From NCBI GenBank assembly GCA_036403795.1, contig DASWQJ010000176.1:1-54989 (forward strand): a stretch of DNA of 54,989 nt, in the 5' to 3' direction. Shown here piece after piece: positions 7,198 through 14,357 of the stretch. The DNA is from Stenotrophomonas_A sp036403795. Its GTDB lineage: Bacteria; Pseudomonadota; Gammaproteobacteria; Xanthomonadales; Xanthomonadaceae. The notes under the pieces were generated by a model that saw only the letters and a program-made list of their open reading frames with translations, did no database searches and had not been told where the DNA came from. The position numbers were made by a program, and so were the translations under genes. Positions within the stretch are counted from its first letter, which is position 1; the number at the start of each line of letters is the position of its first letter.

Positions 7198-8454
7198 TCA
7201 GCCCTCCCAGGCGTCCAGTTTCTGCTTCACTGCCACGTTCTTCAGGGTCACGTACTTGGGCAGCCCGTCGGTGCCGTAGGGCAACGGCGCTTCCCCGCGG
7301 ATCAGTGGCTGCAGGTAACGACGCGCGCGCTCGGTGATGCCGTAGCCATCCTTGCGGATGAAGCCGGCCGGCATCTTCTTTTCGTGGTTGGCGACCTTTG
7401 CCAACGGTGCGGGTTCGATCTTCCAGCGATAGGGCGCGTCGCTGGTGCGCACGATCACCGGCATCACCGCGTTGCGACCTTCCAGCGCATAACGCACCGC
7501 GGCCTTGCCGACGGCCTGCGCCTGTTCCCAGTCCGTACGCGAGGCCACGTGCCGGGCCGATCGCTGCAGATAGTCGGGCAATGTCCAGTGCACCTTGTAG
7601 CCGAGTTCCTGCTTGACCTTGCCGGCCAGGTAAGACGCCACGCCGCCCAGTTGCGTATGTCCGAATGAATCCTTGGCGCCACCGGCGTCGGCCACGAAGC
7701 GACCATCGGGGGTCTGGATGCCTTCGCTGGCCACCACCACGCACCAACCCACGCGTTCGACGACCGCGCGTACGCGGGCCAGGAATACGCTTTCTTCATA
7801 GGGGCGTTCCGGTAGCAAGATGATCTGCGGCGCATCGTCGGCAGACTGGCCGGCCAGGCCGGCCGCCGCCGCAAGCCATCCGGCGTGGCGGCCCATCGCT
7901 TCGTACACGAACACCTTGGTCGACGTGTCGGCCATCGCGGCCACGTCCAGCGCTGCCTCGCGCACCGAGACCGCGGTGTACTTGGCCGCCGAGCCGAAGC
8001 CCGGGCAGGTGTCGGTGACCGCCAAGTCATTGTCGATGGTCTTCGGTACGCCGATGCAGTGCAGTGGATAACCGAACGCCTCGGCCAGCTGCGACACCTT
8101 CCACGCGGTGTCGGCCGAATCGTTGCCACCGTTGTAGAGGAAGTAGCGCACGTCATGGGCGCGCAGCACCTCGAGCAGACGCTCGTATTTGGGGCGGTCG
8201 GCTTCCAGGGATTTGAGCTTGTATCGGCAGGAGCCGAAGGCTCCGCCCGGGGTATGGGCCAGGGCGCGGATCGTTGCCGCCGATTCGCGACTGGTGTCGA
8301 TCAGCTCCTCGCGCAGCGCGCCGAGGATCCCGTTGCGCGCGGCCAGGACCTTGACCTTGCGCGCGCGCGCCTCGGCAATGACCGCCGAGGCAGTGGCATT
8401 GATGACGGCGGTGACGCCGCCGGACTGGGCATACAGCAGGTTGCCGTGGGCCAT
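7198..8454 (-). CDS. pfp: Pyrophosphate-dependent 6-phosphofructokinase
   Basis: This 418-residue enzyme interconverts fructose 6-phosphate and fructose 1,6-bisphosphate using PPi, allowing reversible glycolysis/gluconeogenesis. The PPi-type signature is present: GGNDSAD where ATP enzymes have GGDGS, and PKTIDNDL with the Lys that blocks ATP. The substrate motif is MGRHAGWLAA. Length fits the bacterial PPi-PFK group. In Xanthomonas and in methanotrophs such enzymes substitute for ATP-PFK. It is divergent from adk and close to hppA and ppa, which fits a PPi-based sugar metabolism. The ribosome-binding site (AGGAG) is about 12 bases from the ATG, slightly far. Confidence 0.95.
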   Translation of the reverse strand: MAHGNLLYAQSGGVTAVINATASAVIAEARARKVKVLAARNGILGALREELIDTSRESAATIRALAHTPGGAFGSCRYKLKSLEADRPKYERLLEVLRAHDVRYFLYNGGNDSADTAWKVSQLAEAFGYPLHCIGVPKTIDNDLAVTDTCPGFGSAAKYTAVSVREAALDVAAMADTSTKVFVYEAMGRHAGWLAAAAGLAGQSADDAPQIILLPERPYEESVFLARVRAVVERVGWCVVVASEGIQTPDGRFVADAGGAKDSFGHTQLGGVASYLAGKVKQELGYKVHWTLPDYLQRSARHVASRTDWEQAQAVGKAAVRYALEGRNAVMPVIVRTSDAPYRWKIEPAPLAKVANHEKKMPAGFIRKDGYGITERARRYLQPLIRGEAPLPYGTDGLPKYVTLKNVAVKQKLDAWEG

Positions 8455-8473
8455 GGGGGAAGGGCTCCTGATC

Positions 8474-8495
8474 GCCGGGACATTGCCGGGACATT
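8474..8495. repeat. 11-bp tandem duplication between pfp and adk
   Basis: Two perfect copies of an 11-bp unit (8474-8484 and 8485-8495, unit GCCGGGACATT) lie in the divergent pfp–adk intergenic region. This could be an operator pair or a slippage duplication; no regulator is evident. Confidence 0.5.
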
Positions 8496-8581
8496 ACCCG
8501 GATGCGGTAAGCTGGGTGTATTGCAGTGCAGCGCGACAAGCGCGGCAAGTGCCCCTGATTTTCCATCTCTGGAGTCAAATG

Positions 8582-9145
8582 ATGCGACTGGTTCTGTTGG
8601 GACCGCCCGGCTCGGGCAAAGGCACCCAGGCGACCCGACTGAAGGAAAAGCTGCGCATCCCGCATATTTCCACTGGCGATCTGTTGCGCGCCGAAGTGGC
8701 GGCCGGCACGCCGCTGGGACTGCAGGCCAAGCAAGTGATGGCCCGCGGCGACCTGGTCTCCGACGAGATCCTGCTCGGCATGCTCGAGTCGCGCCTCGGC
8801 CAGCCCGACGTGGCCAACGGCTTCATTCTGGATGGCTACCCGCGCAACCTGGTCCAGGCCGCTGCGCTGGATGGCTTGCTGGCCAAGCTTGGTCAGCCGC
8901 TGGATGCGGTGGTGCAGTTGGATGTGGCGACTGACTTGCTGGTCGAGCGCATCGCCGGCCGTGCCAAGGCCGAGGGCCGCGAGGACGACAATCCCGAATC
9001 GGTACGCAAGCGCCTGCAGGTCTACAACGACTCGACCGCGCCGGTGATCGGTTTCTACGGCGACCGCGGCACGCTGGCCCGCGTAGACGGCGTCGGCGAC
9101 CTGGACGATGTCCTGGGCCGGATCACCGCCGCACTGCCGCATTGA
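8582..9145 (+). CDS. adk: Adenylate kinase (short-LID form)
   Basis: This 187-residue kinase catalyses ATP + AMP = 2 ADP in the cytoplasm. The P-loop is GPPGSGKGTQ, the AMP-site motif ISTGDLLRAE, and GFILDGYPRN is present. The LID is short (GREDDNPESVRKRL), with none of the Zn or H-bond finger of the 214-residue E. coli type. This length and wording are typical of Xanthomonadaceae. Two adjacent ATGs occur (8579 and 8582). GGAG is seven bases before the second, which I take as the start. It is divergent from pfp and 437 bases before mpl. Confidence 0.96.
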   Translation: MRLVLLGPPGSGKGTQATRLKEKLRIPHISTGDLLRAEVAAGTPLGLQAKQVMARGDLVSDEILLGMLESRLGQPDVANGFILDGYPRNLVQAAALDGLLAKLGQPLDAVVQLDVATDLLVERIAGRAKAEGREDDNPESVRKRLQVYNDSTAPVIGFYGDRGTLARVDGVGDLDDVLGRITAALPH

Positions 9146-9232
9146 CCTGCGGCCCCGTCGCCCCGGCGGCGGGAACGAACACGCGGGTGGCGGCCCTGCC
9201 TGCGAATGCGGCAGCGCGACATCTCGCCCATG

Positions 9233-9265
9233 AAAAAGCCCCGATCCGCCAATGGCGGACCGGGG
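9233..9265 (-). terminator. Intrinsic terminator for the candidate sRNA; also backs adk
   Basis: A 12-bp stem with one mismatch (9239-9250 with 9254-9265, 3-nt loop) is followed on the minus strand by GC and five T (9233-9237). The plus strand has no T-tract, so the structure is oriented for minus-strand transcription. Its presence implies a minus-strand transcript starting between here and mpl. Confidence 0.75.
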
Positions 9266-9383
9266 TCCTGATTTCAAATAAGTGCCAGCGATCGGGCTTG
9301 CTCAAAGCCCCATCAGCATGAGCTCCCTGGGGATTGGCCTCTTGGGGAGTAGGACCAATGGGATGCTGAGACCGGCGTTCATA
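9233..9383 (-). ncRNA. Candidate structured small RNA, antisense side of the adk–mpl gap
   Basis: The minus strand has a promoter-like pair (CAGGAA/TTCCTG at 9414-9419, TATAGT at 9390-9395, 18-bp spacer). About 150 nt downstream is an intrinsic terminator with five T. The predicted transcript folds into four stems. An outer 7-bp stem (9363-9369 with 9313-9319) encloses a 7-bp stem (9353-9359 with 9333-9339) with a 13-nt loop containing CUCCCC. A 6-bp hairpin (9305-9310 with 9294-9299) and the terminator stem follow. No good protein frame fits. The C-rich loop resembles those of Xanthomonas sRNAs such as sX13, but I cannot establish kinship. Promoter, ends and function are inferred. Confidence 0.5.
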
Positions 9384-9523
9384 ATTGTGACTATACGGTT
9401 CAGTCTCCGATATCAGGAAGTTCCTGACACCCCCCTCTGTCATTCCCCGACACCTTGTTGCCGCCACGCGCGGAGGCCCGGCGCTGGCTCCCGCTTGCGC
9501 AGGCGATCGGAGACAATCGCTCG

Positions 9524-10885
9524 ATGAGCAAGATCCATATCCTCGGCATTGCCGGGACCTTCATGGGCGGCGTGGCCGCCCTGGCACGCGAACTGGGGCA
9601 TGCGGTCGAAGGCAGCGACCAGGCGATCTATCCGCCCATGTCCACCCAGTTGGAAAAACTCGGCATCGACCTGGCACAGGGGTATGCCCCCGGCAACCTG
9701 GCGGTCGATTGCGACCAGATCGTCGTCGGCAATGCGCTGTCGCGCGGCAATCCTGCGGTGGAGTGGGTGCTTGATCGAGGCCTGCGCTACACCTCGGGCG
9801 CGCAATGGCTGGCCGAAAACGTGTTGCCGGGGCGCGACACCCTGGCGGTGGCCGGCACCCACGGCAAAACCACGACCACCACGATCCTGGCCTGGTTGCT
9901 GGAGGCGGCCGGGCGGGCGCCCGGCTTCCTGATCGGCGGCGTGGCCGAAGACTTCGGGGTTTCGGCGCGGATCGGCGGTGGGCGCGATTTCGTGGTGGAG
10001 GCGGACGAGTACGACACCGCCTTCTTCGACAAACGCAGCAAGTTCGTCCACTACCGGCCCAGGATCGCCATCCTCAACAACCTGGAATACGACCACGCCG
10101 ACATCTTTCCGGATGTGGCCGCGATCCAGCGCCAGTTCCATCACCTGGTGCGAACCGTGCCGGGCAATGGCCGGTTGATCGTCAACGGCGAGGATCCGCG
10201 CCTGGCAGAAGTGCTGGCGATGGGGTGCTGGACGCCCGTTGAGCGGTTCGGTCTGGACCCCGCGATGGACTGGAGCGCAAGCCTGCTGGCCGCCGATGGC
10301 AGTCGTTTCGCGGTCCTGCACCAGGGACGCGAGATCGGCATCGTCGAATGGCCATTGCTGGGTCGCCACAACGTGCTCAACGGCCTGGCCGCGCTGGCCG
10401 CCGTGCACGCGGTGGGCGTGGACGCGGCGAGCGTGATGCCGGCATTGCGTCGATTCCAGAGCGTGAAGCGACGCTTGGAAGTGTTGGGCGAGCAGGGCGG
10501 CGTGACCGTCTACGACGATTTTGCACACCATCCCACGGCGATCGCGACCACGCTGGAGGGCCTGCGCGCACGTGTCGGTGCGGAGCGGATCATGGTGGCC
10601 ATGGAACCTCGCAGCAACTCGATGCGCATGGGCGCGCACGCTCAGGCATTGGCCCCTTCGCTGGACGCGGCAGACGCGGTGGTCTTCCTGCATCGCCCCG
10701 AACTGCCGTGGGACGCCGCGCCGATCCTGGCCCGGATACGCGGGCAGGCCCGTGTCGTCGCCGATGCCGACGCCTTGCTCAGCGCGCTGCGCGAGCAGGC
10801 GATGCCTGGCGACCACGTGGTCTTCATGTCCAATGGCGGCTTCGACGGAGCGCCCCGGCGCTTTCTGCAGGACCTTGCAGGCTGA
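9524..10885 (+). CDS. mpl: Murein-tripeptide ligase (peptidoglycan recycling)
   Basis: This 453-residue Mur-ligase family enzyme joins recycled L-Ala-gamma-D-Glu-mDAP to UDP-MurNAc in the cytoplasm. MSKIHILGIAGTFMGG is the N-terminal UDP-MurNAc domain, GTHGKTTTTT the ATP loop, VVEADEYDTAFFD and LEYDHADIFPD the central domain, and MSNGGFDGAPRRFL the characteristic Mpl end. Length agrees with E. coli Mpl (457). The start is the ATG before SKIHI; an upstream extension is not protein-like. It is followed after four bases by a LON-domain gene, so the two form a transcription unit. Confidence 0.95.
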   Translation: MSKIHILGIAGTFMGGVAALARELGHAVEGSDQAIYPPMSTQLEKLGIDLAQGYAPGNLAVDCDQIVVGNALSRGNPAVEWVLDRGLRYTSGAQWLAENVLPGRDTLAVAGTHGKTTTTTILAWLLEAAGRAPGFLIGGVAEDFGVSARIGGGRDFVVEADEYDTAFFDKRSKFVHYRPRIAILNNLEYDHADIFPDVAAIQRQFHHLVRTVPGNGRLIVNGEDPRLAEVLAMGCWTPVERFGLDPAMDWSASLLAADGSRFAVLHQGREIGIVEWPLLGRHNVLNGLAALAAVHAVGVDAASVMPALRRFQSVKRRLEVLGEQGGVTVYDDFAHHPTAIATTLEGLRARVGAERIMVAMEPRSNSMRMGAHAQALAPSLDAADAVVFLHRPELPWDAAPILARIRGQARVVADADALLSALREQAMPGDHVVFMSNGGFDGAPRRFLQDLAG

Positions 10886-10889
10886 GCGC

Positions 10890-11477
10890 ATGAACGTGTC
10901 GACCGAATCCGCCAGCCTGCCGTTGTTTCCCTTGCATACCGTGCTGGTGCCCGGCGCGACCCTCGGGCTGAGGGTGTTCGAGCGTCGTTACCTCGACCTG
11001 GTGCGCGAGTGTGGGCGCACGGGTGAGGGATTTGGCGTGTGCCTGATCCTGGAGGGAAAGGAAGTCGGCACGCCGGCCACTCCGGCCGCCTTCGGTACCG
11101 AAGCACGCATCGAGGACTTCGATGTCGGCGCGGACGGGGTGCTGGTGTTGCGTCTGCGTGGCGCCCGTCGCTTCCATGTCGAGCAGATCCGGATTCGCGA
11201 CAGCGGCTTGGTGGTGGGTCAGGTGCAGTGGTGCGAACCGGACAGCGACGATGAGCTGCGGCCGGAACACGCGCTGCTTTCCACCTTGCTGGAACGGCTG
11301 ATCGAGCAGGCCGGGCCGCAGTTCGACCCGACCAGTCCGGGCCAACTCGACCAGGCGGCCTGGGTCGGCTGGCGTTTGGCGGAACTGTTGCCGCTCGCCG
11401 AGGCCCAGCGCTTGTCGATCCTGCAGGAAGCCGATCCGCACCAGCGGCTGGACCTGCTGTTGGCCTGGATGCCCTGA
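10890..11477 (+). CDS. LON substrate-binding-domain protein
   Basis: This 195-residue protein matches only the N-terminal (substrate-binding) domain of Lon protease: LPLFPLHTVLVPGATLGLRVFE, RYLDLVRECGRTGEGFGVCLI, EARIEDFDVGADGVLVLRLRG. The AAA+ ATPase and Ser/Lys protease domains are absent, so it is not a protease. Stand-alone proteins of this type are widespread in proteobacteria and poorly characterised. The start lies four bases after the mpl stop, so it is probably translationally coupled. The C-terminal third is helical (LLSTLLERLIEQAG, QRLSILQEADPHQRLDLLLAW). Confidence 0.88.
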   Translation: MNVSTESASLPLFPLHTVLVPGATLGLRVFERRYLDLVRECGRTGEGFGVCLILEGKEVGTPATPAAFGTEARIEDFDVGADGVLVLRLRGARRFHVEQIRIRDSGLVVGQVQWCEPDSDDELRPEHALLSTLLERLIEQAGPQFDPTSPGQLDQAAWVGWRLAELLPLAEAQRLSILQEADPHQRLDLLLAWMP

Positions 11478-11519
11478 AGCCTGCCCGGCGGGCAGACCCT
11501 TGCACGGCGCATCAAACCA

Positions 11520-13538
11520 TCAAGGTGCCGGCGGACCCTGGCGGGCCTGCGCGCTGTCGATCAACAGTACGGGCATGCCGCTGCGCGAGCGATATTCCTG
11601 GCGGCGCGGCAGGTCGCCCAACGATTCGCGCAGCGCGTCCAGCGCTGGATCCACGCCTCGCAGCGGTCGCCACAGCCCCACCAGGCCGAAGTGACGATCG
11701 AAGTGCAGGGTCTGGGTGCTGCCGACCCACAAAGGGCCATCGCCAGGCTGCAGGCGCGCGGCAGCGGGCCACAACCGCAACGCATGGATCTGGTCCGGCG
11801 CATCGCCGGCCCGCACCATCAGCAGCGATTCCACTTGGGTATCCAGGGTGGCAGGCAGGACCGGTACGGCGACCGGCTCGGCACTGTAGTCGAGCAGTTG
11901 CAGCGCCTGTTCCCAACCGGCCTGCGACTGCGTGCGCCATCCGGCCGTTTCCAGTTGCGCCTGCAGCGGCGCCAGCGGACCGGCCACCTGCACGTCCAGC
12001 GGCCAACGTTGGTCATCGTCGAATTCGTTGCGGCGGGCAGGCAGTGCGCGCCAGTCCTGCGCCCACCACTGCCGCGCGTCCAGGTCCATGGCCACCGGCT
12101 GCGGCGGCTCGAACTTGACCAGCTTGCGTTCCAGGTGGCGCGGCGCCAGCAACAGCGCCGCCAGCGCAAAGGTCCCGTAGAACAACCACGCCACCGGCTT
12201 GACCCAGAACGAACGGTTGAAGCGACGCCGGTAGGCAATGCCGAGCACCAGCAGCCAGAACGTACCGAACAACATGCCGCCGATCACGTCGCTGAGCCAG
12301 TGCGCGCCCAGGTACAGGCGCGCGAAGCCGATCATCGAGACCACCGCACCGCACACCAGGTAGGGCCATACCCGGTTGCGGCCGGGCAGCTCGCGGGCGA
12401 TCAACACGGCGAAGAAGCCGAAGGTGATGGTGGCCATGGTCACCGCCACCGAGGGAAAGCCGAACCCGCTGCTGGCTGCCGGCGGACGCACGACATGCAC
12501 CGTGGCGCCGAGCAGTTTGGTCAGCGCCAGGCCGAACGCCAGCGCGGCCAGCCAGTGGAAGACCGACAACCAGCGCCGGCGCCAAGCCAGGTAACCCATG
12601 GCCACGGCGACCGCCGGCAACAGGATCTGCCAGTCGCCCAGCGAGGCGAGCGCCACCATCGGGTAGTCGGCCAACGGGTTGCGCAGCGCCAGCATGAGAT
12701 CGTGCACCGCCAGGTCGACCGCCAGGGGTTCGCCGTGCGCCAGCACCACCATCAACAGCACGAACCAGCCCCACCCGAGCAGCAACAGCATCAGCGCCAG
12801 CATCGCCAGCGGTACGGATTCGCGACGGGACGGATCGAACACCGCTTCGGACCAGTGACCGAGCATCGGGTGGCGATGGGACCAGTTCAGCGCCCGTGCC
12901 AGCATCGAATCCAGGTGGGCGGCCGACCATCGGTAGCCATAGAGCACCAGCGCCCAGACCGCGCCCAGCACCACGGCCAGCAACGTGACCACCACGAACA
13001 ACCGACCGGCGACCGCGGCCACGGCGTCGTAGGCCGTGCCCAGCACCCAGCCCGGCAGCAGGAACAGCAGTGCCCATGACAACGAAGCGATACCGCTGGC
13101 CATCACATAGCGACGCAGCGGCATCTTCGCCATGCCCGCAATCGCCGGCACGAACGGCCGGATGGCCCCGACGTAGCGCGCGATCAAGATGCTCTTGAAC
13201 GCATTGCGGCGAAACAGCACTTCACCCCGATCCAGCAGCTGCGGGTAGCGGCTGAACGGCCAGAAGCCGCGCAGCCGATTGCCCCATCGATGGCCCACCC
13301 AGTAACTCAGCGCATCACCGAGGAAGGCGCCCAGGGCGGCGCAGGCCACCGCATACGGCCCGGAAATCTGGCCCAGTCCGATCAACACGCCAATCGCGAA
13401 CATCAGCGGCAAGGCGGGCACGATCGTCCCCAGCACGATCACGGCATCGCAGAAGGCGATAGCGAAGACGAGCGCGCCCGCCAGCATGGGGTGGGCGCCG
13501 ATCCACTCCAGCGTGGCGTCAATCCAGGGTGAGTTCAT
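11520..13538 (-). CDS. DedA–PAP2–LssY fusion membrane protein
   Basis: This 672-residue three-part membrane protein has a DedA/SNARE-associated domain (about 1-200; PFSRYPQLLDRGEVLFRRNA and ARYVGAIRPFVPAIAGM), a PAP2 lipid-phosphatase domain (about 270-450) and a soluble LssY-type tail (about 480-660). DedA proteins act in undecaprenyl-phosphate or phospholipid translocation; PAP2 domains dephosphorylate lipid pyrophosphates. The PAP2 third motif is intact (Arg407, His413, Asp417 in RLYLGAHWLSD), but the second motif, normally PSGH, reads PSVAV with Ala365 in place of the proton-donating His. Catalysis is therefore doubtful or altered. A TATAAT sits six bases before the ATG. Convergent with the LON-domain gene. 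Confidence 0.9.
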   Translation of the reverse strand: MNSPWIDATLEWIGAHPMLAGALVFAIAFCDAVIVLGTIVPALPLMFAIGVLIGLGQISGPYAVACAALGAFLGDALSYWVGHRWGNRLRGFWPFSRYPQLLDRGEVLFRRNAFKSILIARYVGAIRPFVPAIAGMAKMPLRRYVMASGIASLSWALLFLLPGWVLGTAYDAVAAVAGRLFVVVTLLAVVLGAVWALVLYGYRWSAAHLDSMLARALNWSHRHPMLGHWSEAVFDPSRRESVPLAMLALMLLLLGWGWFVLLMVVLAHGEPLAVDLAVHDLMLALRNPLADYPMVALASLGDWQILLPAVAVAMGYLAWRRRWLSVFHWLAALAFGLALTKLLGATVHVVRPPAASSGFGFPSVAVTMATITFGFFAVLIARELPGRNRVWPYLVCGAVVSMIGFARLYLGAHWLSDVIGGMLFGTFWLLVLGIAYRRRFNRSFWVKPVAWLFYGTFALAALLLAPRHLERKLVKFEPPQPVAMDLDARQWWAQDWRALPARRNEFDDDQRWPLDVQVAGPLAPLQAQLETAGWRTQSQAGWEQALQLLDYSAEPVAVPVLPATLDTQVESLLMVRAGDAPDQIHALRLWPAAARLQPGDGPLWVGSTQTLHFDRHFGLVGLWRPLRGVDPALDALRESLGDLPRRQEYRSRSGMPVLLIDSAQARQGPPAP

Positions 13539-13544
13539 GCCCCG

Positions 13545-13550
13545 ATTATA
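13545..13550 (-). promoter_or_regulatory. TATAAT -10 hexamer, likely leaderless start
   Basis: A consensus TATAAT on the minus strand ends six bases before the ATG of the DedA–PAP2 fusion. Normal spacing puts +1 on the A of the start codon. No good -35 and no Shine-Dalgarno are visible. Confidence 0.5.
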
Positions 13551-13608
13551 AGAGGGGTCGGGGAGGCCGAAGGAACCGGCGCGACGCCGACCGGTTCCTC
13601 CCGGGCCC

Positions 13609-13614
13609 TACAAT
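13609..13614 (+). promoter_or_regulatory. TACAAT -10 hexamer, likely leaderless start
   Basis: TACAAT is followed by exactly six bases and then the ATG of the kinase-like gene, which lacks a Shine-Dalgarno. Transcription would begin at the start codon. It faces the TATAAT of the divergent gene within an 82-bp region. No clear -35. Confidence 0.45.
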
Positions 13615-13620
13615 GCCGGC

Positions 13621-14280
13621 ATGTCCCATGCCCCCTCGACCAGCGAAGCGCTCAAGTCCGACAGTTTCGGCCGCATCCTGCTGGTGCGCGAGGCCGATGG
13701 CGTATTCGTGCGCCGCGATCTGACGGCATCACCGTGGTGGCTGCGAGTGCCGGCCTGGTACCTGGCCCGGCGCGAGGCGCTTGCCTTGCGCCAGATCGAG
13801 GGGATGCCCGACACACCGCGCCTGCTTCGCTGGAACGGCACCTACCTGGATCGCAGCTACCTGGATGGCCAGGCGATGTACCTGCGGCCGCCACGGGGCG
13901 ACGTGGCGTACTTCCGGGCCGCGCGGCGTCTGTTGCAGCAACTGCATCGGCGCGGGGTGGCGCACAACGATCTGGCCAAGGAAGCCAACTGGCTGGTGCG
14001 CGAAGACGGCAGCCCCGCGCTGATCGATTTCCAGCTGGCCGTGCGCGGCCCTCCGCGTTCACCGTGGATGCGCCTGCTGGCCCGCGAGGACCTGCGCCAC
14101 CTGCTCAAGCACAAGCGCATGTATTGCCGCCAATCGCTCACCCCGGTCGAGCTGCGCCTGCTCAAGCGGCACTCGTGGGTGCGGGATCTGTGGTTTCGCA
14201 CGGGTAAGCCGGTGTATCGCGTGGTCACCCGCAAGTGGCTCAAGTGGGAAGACAACGAAGGCCAGGGGCCCAAGCCCTGA
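13621..14280 (+). CDS. Small protein-kinase-fold protein (Kdo/RIO-kinase-like)
   Basis: This 219-residue protein resembles the lipopolysaccharide-kinase/RIO branch of the kinase fold. The catalytic loop is H115-N-D-L…N123 (GVAHNDLAKEANWLV). The metal-binding DFG is replaced by DFQ (Asp136-Phe-Gln in ALIDFQLAV). Basic, Trp-rich segments near both ends (SPWWLRVPAWYLARRE, VVTRKWLKWED) suggest membrane-surface association. A substrate such as a lipid A/core sugar is conceivable but not shown. It is divergent from a lipid-phosphatase-type fusion, which fits envelope chemistry. The ATG at 13621 is preceded by a -10-like hexamer rather than a ribosome-binding site. Confidence 0.75.
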   Translation: MSHAPSTSEALKSDSFGRILLVREADGVFVRRDLTASPWWLRVPAWYLARREALALRQIEGMPDTPRLLRWNGTYLDRSYLDGQAMYLRPPRGDVAYFRAARRLLQQLHRRGVAHNDLAKEANWLVREDGSPALIDFQLAVRGPPRSPWMRLLAREDLRHLLKHKRMYCRQSLTPVELRLLKRHSWVRDLWFRTGKPVYRVVTRKWLKWEDNEGQGPKP

Positions 14281-14357
14281 GCGTGGCGGCAGCGTTGGCT
14301 TGACACCCGCTGCGGCTGGCAGATGCTGTGGCACCACTTTCCATAGGCAATCGCCCC

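Noticed and set aside
322..9145. Genomic island or phage remnant between the inverted repeats
   Set aside because: The whole interval is core metabolism and cell-division genes with uniform codon style; no integrase, transposase or phage genes. The repeats flank ordinary chromosome.
9233..9383. SRP (4.5S) RNA as the identity of the candidate small RNA
   Set aside because: The conserved GGAAGCAGCC-type tip of SRP RNA is absent from either strand of this gap.
9440..10891. 483-codon open frame antisense to mpl
   Set aside because: The plus strand encodes a complete Mpl with all motifs; the antisense product has no plausible domains.
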